DNA from: Pirellula sp.
GTDB taxonomy: Bacteria; Planctomycetota; Planctomycetia; Pirellulales; Pirellulaceae
Length of the DNA: 48,922 bases
Assembly (NCBI GenBank): GCA_021736575.1
Contig: JAIPFP010000012.1
Coordinates: 1 to 48,922, forward strand
Direction: 5' to 3'
The notes under the pieces are model-generated. The model did no database searches and had not been told where the DNA came from. It saw nothing but the letters and a program-made list of their open reading frames with translations. Below are positions 42,937 through 48,922 of this stretch, piece by piece. Within the stretch, counting starts at the first letter, position 1; each line of letters starts with the position of its first letter. Both the position numbers and the translations under genes were made by a program.

Positions 42937-44862
42937 TCAAGGCGATGTGATTTTCAGTTCCTTGATTTGGCCCTTGAAAGGTTCTTTTGCGGAATAGATC
43001 GCAACCGGTCTTTCGTTATCATGTCCAAGGCAAAAGTCTTCTGCTGGCTGGCGAGGAACGAAAGCGACCCCTTTCTTCTGAGCCACAACTTTGTCGTTGA
43101 CGCTCAGAGTTAGAACGTGGTCTGCAGCTAACGACGCCGTGATCTTGGTATTGCCTAGAATAGGTGTTGGGGAAACAATCTCGGTTAAGTTGTCGCCGTT
43201 GCCATAACGCACAACAAAGACGACTCGGCCATCTCGTAAATGCAATGCATAGCCGGCCGAGAGACCACCGTGGGCTATTATGATTGTATCGCGCTGGTCG
43301 GTTTCCACTTGACAGGAAACGGTAAACGGCTGCCCACCGACTTGGGGAACTCTGTCGGATTGCGTAGCCGCCCCGATCGATAGGTCTGCAAGCGAAACCG
43401 ACTTGGTTGCCGTATTCGACTTGAGAGGGTTTCCGTTTGGAGCCGAATCGGCCATAGGATAAAGCGTTTTTGGGTTCGCAACCTCCCCGGCGGGACGACG
43501 CGAGCTAGGGTTTTTACCGCCGATCTCCGCGTCCATCTTTTCGGCCAGAGACAGAAGTTTGGCAACCATTTCCGGATGCTTATCTGCCAGATTGGTTTGC
43601 TCATGGATCTCTTCGTCGAGATTGTAAAGTCGCGGATTCTTGCCTGCGTCCGACTCTACCCCTTTACCCATCGATTCAGGCTGAGTCGCGATCGCAAGTT
43701 TCCATGGCCCTTGCCTGACCGCCTGGAGATTGTAACCGGAAAAGTAGTAATGAGCCTCGCGAGGTGATTGCGTGCTCTGTCCTAACAGCAACTTCGAGAT
43801 ATCGCGTCCATCGATGATTGTTTCAGCGATATTCTTGGAGGATACAGCGCCGCCTGCTAGTTCGACAAACGTAGGGAGCATATCGATAGTGCCAGCAACG
43901 CTGTCGCACACGCTGCCGGCTTTGATCTTGCCTGGCCAGCGAGCGATGGTAGGTACTCGAACGCCCCCTTCCCAAGTGCTTCCTTTGCCGCCTCGCAATG
44001 GGAGTGCACTGCCACCGTCGGAGCCCTTGACCAACCAAGGCCCATTGTCACTGGTGAAGATGACGAGCGTTTTTTCGTCGAGCTTTAAGTCTCGCAATGT
44101 GTCGAGGATTTTTCCTACGCTCCAATCGACCTCCTCAACCCAATCACCGAATCGGCCGTTGGACGACTTACCTCGAAAGGCTTCGCCGGGCCATATGGGT
44201 GTGTGAACAGCCGAATGCGGCAAGTAGAGAAAGAACGGTTGGTCTTGGCTGTCGCGTAGGAATCGAGTGGCTTCCTCGGTGTACCGTTCGACAATGCGAC
44301 TCTGCTGCTCGTCGGTAAGAAACTCTGCCACTTTATCATCGCGTAGCAGCGGTGAAACTTTTTCGGTGCCACCCACAGCCTTACGTTGCATATCGTTGGA
44401 GTATGGGATGCCAAAGTAGCGATCGAATCCTTGTTTAGTTGGAAGGAACTCAGGTTGATCCCCGAGGTGCCACTTGCCTACACAAGCGGTTGCATAGCCC
44501 TTGTCCTTGAGGTGTTCGGCAATCGTTCGTTCGGCGGGATTCAGACCGTTTGCGTTGCCGGGGAAATACACGGCGGGGACAGAAATACGAGCACCGTAGC
44601 AACCGGTAAGCAGTTGCGCTCGCGAAACCGAACAGACCGGGGCTGCGTAGAAACTAGTCAGTTTCATTCCCTCGCGAGCCATTCGATCTAGGTTTGGCGT
44701 TTTCTGTTTCGTCGCTCCGAAAGGCCCGATGTCAGCATAGCCGAGGTCATCGATGTAGATCATGACGAAGTTGGGCTTGGCGAGATCCGCAGAGTGTGCC
44801 GGTCCGCTCAAGACCGTGAGGAACATCGACGCACATGCGCAAAGGGTTAACGTAGGATTCAT
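42937..44862 (-). CDS. Sulfatase with C-terminal beta-sandwich domain
   Basis: A secreted sulfatase of about 641 residues. Signal peptide MNPTLTLCACASMFLTVLSG. The formylglycine motif is C77-S-V-S-R, with Val where Pro or Ala is normal, followed by AQLLTGCYG. IDDLGYADIGPFGA, VGKWHLGD, LPHSAVHTP and TSDNGPW complete the catalytic domain, which ends near residue 490. After a linker, residues about 510-641 (PFTVSCQVETDQRDTIIIAH, GYALHLRDGRVVFVVRYG) look like a LamG/concanavalin-type beta-sandwich, a plausible glycan-binding module. The ATG at 44862 gives the signal peptide; the frame stays open to 44946. The gene is separate from the main sulfatase run and lies between two direct copies of a propeller gene. 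Confidence 0.9.
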   Translation of the reverse strand: MNPTLTLCACASMFLTVLSGPAHSADLAKPNFVMIYIDDLGYADIGPFGATKQKTPNLDRMAREGMKLTSFYAAPVCSVSRAQLLTGCYGARISVPAVYFPGNANGLNPAERTIAEHLKDKGYATACVGKWHLGDQPEFLPTKQGFDRYFGIPYSNDMQRKAVGGTEKVSPLLRDDKVAEFLTDEQQSRIVERYTEEATRFLRDSQDQPFFLYLPHSAVHTPIWPGEAFRGKSSNGRFGDWVEEVDWSVGKILDTLRDLKLDEKTLVIFTSDNGPWLVKGSDGGSALPLRGGKGSTWEGGVRVPTIARWPGKIKAGSVCDSVAGTIDMLPTFVELAGGAVSSKNIAETIIDGRDISKLLLGQSTQSPREAHYYFSGYNLQAVRQGPWKLAIATQPESMGKGVESDAGKNPRLYNLDEEIHEQTNLADKHPEMVAKLLSLAEKMDAEIGGKNPSSRRPAGEVANPKTLYPMADSAPNGNPLKSNTATKSVSLADLSIGAATQSDRVPQVGGQPFTVSCQVETDQRDTIIIAHGGLSAGYALHLRDGRVVFVVRYGNGDNLTEIVSPTPILGNTKITASLAADHVLTLSVNDKVVAQKKGVAFVPRQPAEDFCLGHDNERPVAIYSAKEPFKGQIKELKITSP

Positions 44863-45332
44863 TGAGTCGCACTGTATCTTGGGAGAAAATCGATTGAAAA
44901 GGGACTTTGGCGTGCGTTTTAGTTTACCCAATTCGATACCCTCCATGTTGCGGAACAGCTCAAGCCGTCCGGGGGTAACATTTCAATTCGTATCCAGATC
45001 CTGCAAAAAGACGAGAATGTTCTGTGGCTACTTCGTTCATTCCAAAGGCTAACGGATCCACCGCATTTTCAAACTTAGCTGTCCATTGTACGGAAGGGCG
45101 ACCTGCTAGCCACTAAAAGGCACAAAGTCCACAAAAAGTTTGAAAGTTCGATTCAACAGATTTTTTGACCGTGGCACTTTTTGACCCAGCTTACTTTACG
45201 CTTGCGATTCATTTGAAAATCACTTCCAATCGAAGGGATGGTTTGGACGAATAGACTAACATGGTATTCCAATTCCCTACCTTCGTGTTTTCAAGAACGA
45301 CAGCTGACGACCCGTATGAACAGAACCGCCAA
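44863..45332. other. Gene-free region before propeller copy B
   Basis: About 470 bases. It contains a 60-base sulfatase start remnant (45186-45245) and, at 45297-45332, the duplicated leader of the propeller gene. The rest shows no coding pattern. Confidence 0.45.
45186..45245 (-). pseudogene. Remnant of a sulfatase translation start region
   Basis: These bases align with 39435-39494, the upstream leader and first codons of the sulfatase at 38097-39461, with about five mismatches. Both carry GCGATTCATTTGAAAATCAC. On the minus strand the remnant reads MNRKRKVSW and then loses similarity. It looks like the surviving 5' end of a deleted or partly copied sulfatase gene. Confidence 0.7.
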
Positions 45333-46289
45333 ATGAAAAGGCACCCTTCCCTTACCGTTGGAGTAGTCCTCGTCGCATTGACATCGACGCTAGTAGTGAA
45401 TTATTTCTTCGAGAGCTTTCTATTTGCTCAAGAAGTGTCGAACGCGAATACCGTCGGCAAGCAGATTGCGATCCTGGCCGATGAAGCCATCAACGAGAGC
45501 AGCGGAATCGTTCGATCGTACACCAACCCTAATTGCTTTTGGACTCACAACGACTCGGGGGACAAGCCTCGACTGTTCCTCGTCAATCGCGATGGCAAAA
45601 CGGTGGCTCGTGTCGGACTTTCAAAAGCAAAAGCGATCGACTGGGAAGACATCGCCATCCATATCGTCGGCGATGACGCTCATCTGATTATCGGAGACAT
45701 CGGTGGCAATACCCAAAGTCGAAAACATGTCACGCTCTATTTTCTCCGAGAACCTAAACTGACGGAGGACGACCTCAATCGTGAAGTGACGCTTGATCTG
45801 TCCGTCGATTTTGAACTCGAGATGGAGGTTACGTTTCCGGGCGGTGTTACCAATTACGAATCGATCGCAGTCGACCACTCAAGCCATTCGATCTTGATTG
45901 TCGAAAAAGGCAACTTGTCAGGCCGAGTGTTCACGGTTCCATTGCCGTCATTCCTTGACGATAAGCAAAGGATGCGAGTTGAGGCGAAGCAAGTTGGCGT
46001 AGCCCCAGTTCCGATGGCAACCGCTTGCGACATCTCAGCAGATGGGCGTTCGTTAGTCATCATCGGCTACAGCATCGGGTTTCTTTTTCGTCGCGAGATT
46101 AGCGCCGCGGGCGAGCTTGAGTCATGGAAGGCGGCGTTAGAGCGAGAACCTGCTGTTTTCTCGTTGGGCAAGTTACGGCAGACAGAAGCTGTTTGTTTTT
46201 CCGAAGACGAAAAGTCCATTTTCTTTACAAGCGAACGAGTCCAAACCCCGATCTTCGAGATTGATTTGCCAATAAATCCCAATCGGTAG
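45333..46289 (+). CDS. Predicted exported beta-propeller protein, copy B
   Basis: The second copy of the propeller gene, about 318 residues, starting at ATG 45333. The segment from NANTVGKQIAILADEAINES through VAPVPMATACDISADGRSLV differs from copy A at only a handful of positions. The signal region (HPSLTVG against HLSFTPR) and the last fifteen residues have diverged much more. This points to a fairly recent duplication with faster change at the ends. Orientation is the same as copy A. The stop codon lies in a 20-base tandem duplication. It may have a slightly different location or partner from copy A; function unknown. Confidence 0.8.
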   Translation: MKRHPSLTVGVVLVALTSTLVVNYFFESFLFAQEVSNANTVGKQIAILADEAINESSGIVRSYTNPNCFWTHNDSGDKPRLFLVNRDGKTVARVGLSKAKAIDWEDIAIHIVGDDAHLIIGDIGGNTQSRKHVTLYFLREPKLTEDDLNREVTLDLSVDFELEMEVTFPGGVTNYESIAVDHSSHSILIVEKGNLSGRVFTVPLPSFLDDKQRMRVEAKQVGVAPVPMATACDISADGRSLVIIGYSIGFLFRREISAAGELESWKAALEREPAVFSLGKLRQTEAVCFSEDEKSIFFTSERVQTPIFEIDLPINPNR

Positions 46290-46313
46290 AGCAAAATCCC
46301 AATCGGTAGAGCA
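46275..46313. repeat. 20-bp tandem duplication over a stop codon
   Basis: AATCCCAATCGGTAGAGCA occurs at 46275-46293 and again at 46295-46313. The first copy contains the TAG stop of propeller copy B. Confidence 0.93.
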
Positions 46314-46505
46314 TCACGGCTGGCTTTAGACGCGGGAAAACGCACTGAGTCGACGCTCTCACAGCCCCCCAGGCCGTCAAATTTTGCCAGGATTAGCTAA
46401 CTGGCAAACGTTCAATTCCGTGAATTTGGGGGATCTTCTGGTCGATCCTGTTTCTCGTCAGAGTCGATTTATCCGCCTTGTTGCGATTTGCAGGAGTCTA
46501 TTGCA

Positions 46506-47417
46506 GTGCCTCGCCTCTCGATCATTGTTCCTCATCTCCACGATGATGCTGGTCTCGAACTCACTCTCCTCTCGATTCTTGAGAATCGAGACAGTGACTT
46601 GGAAATCCTAATTGCTCACGATGGAAGCTACGCAGACCCCTACGAACTCGGTCAGGATGAAGCAGTCCTAATCGAATCATCGAAAGGTGTTACGCTTTCT
46701 TCGCAACTCAATTTGACCATCGCGTCGGCATGCTCACCTTACATCCAGGTGCTATTGCCCGGCGCGGTCGTGGAACGAGGTTGGTTCGAAGAAGCCCTGG
46801 AAATATTAAGCAACCGATCGATTTCAGCCGTTTGCCAACCTATTCTGTGTTCCGATACAGAGGAGGTCGTTTCCGGACTGTCCGCAGATTCCCTGCCCCA
46901 TCGTCGTGTAACTGGCATCAGCGGCAACTTGGGCAGCCCTCTCCTATTCGGTGGTGTCTTCCGCAAGCGAATGTTCAATGCGGTGGGCGGATGGTTCGAG
47001 GCCAGTTCACGCGAAATCGCCGAAGTGGAACTGGCATTGCTTTTCTCGGTTCTCGGCCTTGAGATTGCAAGCACCGAGTCTGCAACGATTCGTGCCCCCA
47101 AGCGTCTGGTTGCGGGAACAGAATCCGGGTACGAGATCGGGCATGCCTGTGGGCAATTGGCCTGCGCCTACGCATCCGTTGAAGATAGCGGCATCGTCAT
47201 CGATTCGCTCGCTCGACGACTCGGTCATCTCGCAAGTGGATTGATGAGCCCAAAGACCGTCGCGGAACGATTAGGTTGGGTCATGGGAATACGCAATCGC
47301 GTTTATGTCGACATCGTTCGCAATCGACTGGAGTCCGCCGCAAAAGCTGTATCGGGTCAGCCATCCACGCTTTCGATGCCGACGGCGTCGCAAGATGTGC
47401 GACGAAGAGCTGCATAG
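46506..47417 (+). CDS. Glycosyltransferase family 2-like protein
   Basis: A protein of about 303 residues starting at GTG 46506, which has CAGGAG about nine bases upstream; a TTG at 46488 is less likely. The N-terminus PRLSIIVPHLHDDAGLELTL then LSILENRDSDLEILIAHDGS is the GT-A nucleotide-sugar binding half of family 2 enzymes. GVTLSSQLNLTIASACSPYI and LLPGAVVERGWFEEALE replace the usual DxD region; no clear DxD is visible, so activity is uncertain. GSPLLFGGVFRKRMFNAVGGW is typical of the acceptor-side segment (the F-R-x-x-F-x-x-x-G-G-W/F pattern). It is a single gene facing the TPR gene. It may decorate a surface glycan or be a degenerate member. Confidence 0.78.
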   Translation: MPRLSIIVPHLHDDAGLELTLLSILENRDSDLEILIAHDGSYADPYELGQDEAVLIESSKGVTLSSQLNLTIASACSPYIQVLLPGAVVERGWFEEALEILSNRSISAVCQPILCSDTEEVVSGLSADSLPHRRVTGISGNLGSPLLFGGVFRKRMFNAVGGWFEASSREIAEVELALLFSVLGLEIASTESATIRAPKRLVAGTESGYEIGHACGQLACAYASVEDSGIVIDSLARRLGHLASGLMSPKTVAERLGWVMGIRNRVYVDIVRNRLESAAKAVSGQPSTLSMPTASQDVRRRAA

Positions 47418-47442
47418 TGCGTAGTCCAAATCTAATCTTGGG

Positions 47443-47507
47443 ATTAGCCGAATGGCGATAGCCACGGTTCTTGCGACAACAACCGGGGCTAGCGCCCAAC
47501 GGCTAAT
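47443..47507. repeat. Imperfect hairpin between convergent genes
   Basis: Arms of 27 bases at 47443-47469 (ATTAGCCGAATGGCGATAGC and on) and 47481-47507, with about five mismatches, around an eleven-base loop. It lies between convergent genes, where it may serve as a bidirectional transcript end. The right arm (GGGGCTAGCGCCC) contains a smaller palindrome. Confidence 0.82.
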
Positions 47508-47580
47508 TTATTGAACCTAATTCTTTGCGTTGACAAACCATTGGGCTCGTTTGATAGATTCGTGTAGCCTTTCGCAAAGG

Positions 47581-48420
47581 TTATTTGGCCGCAGTCCGTT
47601 TCTTGAGAATATCGAGATGGATCTTTCCGACGTCACCCATGTAGCTTGGATCACCTTGGTCGACACACAACTGAAGATACTTCTTCGCTTTCTCAACATC
47701 GCCGAGTGCATCGTAGTAAAGACCGATGTAGAGATAACCATAGAATCGCGATAGCTTCTGACCTTGTGTTCCCGCTCCCCCTTTTTCGGCAGCAGCGATG
47801 ACGTCTTCTACCGAGAGCTTGCCCTGGATCAATTGTTGCACCTGCATCAATGGCACGCGTTGATCGTAGCCTGCCAACAACACGTCTTTCTGTGCGGCTT
47901 CGACACCGTTTAGTTTCACATTGCACAGAAAATGCCAGAACGCATTCTCAACATCATTTGGGTTTACTTCTCGATGCACAGCAAACTGATCAAGCCCCTC
48001 CTTGAACTTATCGGCGTAATAAAGCGAGATACCGCGCTGCCAAAGATACGGTTTGACCTGCGGATCCAATTCGATGCATTTATCGAAATCCGAAATAGAG
48101 TCAACAATTCTGCCGCTACGAAACTTCAATGATCCGCGAATAATATACAGGCGTGCGTTTCCTGGCATACTCGCCATGGCGATGTCCAACTCCTTTAACG
48201 CTTGATCGGATTTGCCATCTTTCAATGCTTGTTCAACACGTTGGCTCCAGCCTTCGGTGGTTGTCGGCGTTGGCTTTCCTTTGTTTGAGTCCTGTGCAAA
48301 TCCTGCTAGGACTAAGCATCCGAAAACGGCCGAAAAACAGAGTACGCCAACCCATCTCGTGGTGCCGAGGTTTTTTCGAACGTTGGAATCGTTTGCGTTA
48401 ATGAACGTTGGATTGGACAT
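47581..48420 (-). CDS. Exported TPR-repeat protein
   Basis: A protein of about 279 residues from ATG 48420. An N-terminal hydrophobic segment (WVGVLCFSAVFGCLVLAGFA) then QDSNKG suggests a signal peptide. Tetratricopeptide-type helices follow: QALKDGKSDQALKELDIAMA, ARLYIIRGSLKFRSGRIVDS, PYLWQRGISLYYADKFKEG and, near the end, YLYIGLYYDALGDVEKAKKY. The arrangement resembles NlpI-type lipoproteins, which act as adaptors in the periplasm. An in-frame TTG at 48438 would add six residues. It is divergent from the dihydroorotase gene, with about 100 AT-rich bases between them, and converges on the glycosyltransferase. Partner unknown. Confidence 0.85.
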   Translation of the reverse strand: MSNPTFINANDSNVRKNLGTTRWVGVLCFSAVFGCLVLAGFAQDSNKGKPTPTTTEGWSQRVEQALKDGKSDQALKELDIAMASMPGNARLYIIRGSLKFRSGRIVDSISDFDKCIELDPQVKPYLWQRGISLYYADKFKEGLDQFAVHREVNPNDVENAFWHFLCNVKLNGVEAAQKDVLLAGYDQRVPLMQVQQLIQGKLSVEDVIAAAEKGGAGTQGQKLSRFYGYLYIGLYYDALGDVEKAKKYLQLCVDQGDPSYMGDVGKIHLDILKKRTAAK

Positions 48421-48524
48421 AAAAGCGGTTCGTCCCAATTGTTTTGTGAGAGATTTTCTTGTAAATTAAAAGCTATCCGTGCAATTAATATACAGTTAAT
48501 TTGAATGATTTGCAGCATCCGGTC

Positions 48525-48922
48525 ATGGTACAGTCTTTCCTTGTTCGAAATGCAACCGTAATCCTTCCATCAGGCAGAGCCGAAACAAACGTTTTGGTGG
48601 AAAACGGCAAAATTGTGAGCATTGATGCATCGGCTCATGCGACAGCCTCCGAAGTGATCGACGCGAAAGGATTGGTGTTGTTCCCCGGACTCATCGATGA
48701 CCAAGTGCACTTTCGCGAACCAGGCCTAACGCACAAAGAGGATCTGCACACGGCCAGCCAAGCGTGCGCTGCCGGCGGCGTCACGTCTTTCCTGGAGATG
48801 CCGAACACCAAACCGTCGGCCGTCAATCAGTCACTGATCGAAGATAAGTACACCATTGCATCGAAGAAATCGATCGTGAACTTCGGCTTCTACATCGGAG
48901 CTACCCCCAGCAACATCGATTC
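48525..48922 (+). CDS. pyrC: Dihydroorotase, N-terminal part (3' end outside window)
   Basis: The first 132 or so residues of a dihydroorotase, the cyclic amidohydrolase that closes carbamoyl aspartate to dihydroorotate in pyrimidine synthesis. It starts [20 protein letters not shown] with the usual N-terminal beta domain, then [20 protein letters not shown] and [14 protein letters not shown], clear family blocks. The usual metal motif H-x-H (DMHVHLREPG) reads Q-V-H here. The same [14 protein letters not shown] form is known to me from Bacteroidetes-type dihydroorotases, so this is a lineage variant and not obviously inactive. The ATG at 48525 gives a complete N-terminus; no strong ribosome binding site is seen. 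The remainder lies outside the window. Confidence 0.92.
   Translation, partial: MVQSFLVRNATVILPSGRAETNVLVENGKIVSIDASAHATASEVIDAKGLVLFPGLIDDQVHFREPGLTHKEDLHTASQACAAGGVTSFLEMPNTKPSAVNQSLIEDKYTIASKKSIVNFGFYIGATPSNID

Overview
The window reads as chromosomal DNA of a planctomycete, probably of the Pirellulaceae type. The basis is family knowledge plus what the sequence shows: six sulfatases, a DUF1559 protein with a prepilin leader and a C-terminal H-X9-DG motif, very long pseudopilin-like proteins, short proteins typical of the phylum, and many palindromic intergenic repeats. No rRNA, tRNA, CRISPR array or intact insertion sequence was found.

Layout. Bases 1-6133 hold a MoxR-type ATPase cut by the window edge, a secreted Cys-containing protein, a small conserved protein, a glycosyltransferase closely coupled to an unrecognised protein, and a Tat-exported sugar isomerase-like protein. 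Bases 6414-26973 form one long plus-strand locus for a type II secretion / type IV pilus-like machine: two GspE/PilB ATPases with a PilT ATPase between them, a GspF/PilC platform protein with an unusual membrane insertion, then six proteins with prepilin leaders in an order resembling GspG-G-H-I-K-J. The GspK-like one is 2086 residues. No secretin, prepilin peptidase or GspL/M gene is in the window.

Bases 26974-28041 are rich in repeats (34-bp tandem repeat, 7-bp array, several palindrome families) around a small monooxygenase gene. A minus-strand DUF1559 protein and lipoprotein follow. Bases 29895-39461 are a minus-strand run of three sulfatases, a sodium:solute symporter and two more sulfatases, which looks like a sulfated-glycan or sulfate-ester utilisation locus. 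No glycoside hydrolase, polysaccharide lyase or sulfatase-maturing enzyme lies beside it.

Bases 39462-48922 are accessory in character: palindromic repeats, a PIN-domain toxin with a small partner, a DUF2262-like protein behind a degenerate repeat array, and a sixth sulfatase with a C-terminal beta-sandwich. That sulfatase is bracketed by two near-identical copies of a predicted beta-propeller gene, and a 60-bp remnant of another sulfatase start lies beside the second copy. A glycosyltransferase, a TPR protein and the start of a dihydroorotase gene finish the window.

The most interesting system is the pseudopilin locus, because of its giant GspK-like subunit, the GspF insertion and a duplicated prepilin cleavage site. 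The second is the sulfatase/propeller duplication.
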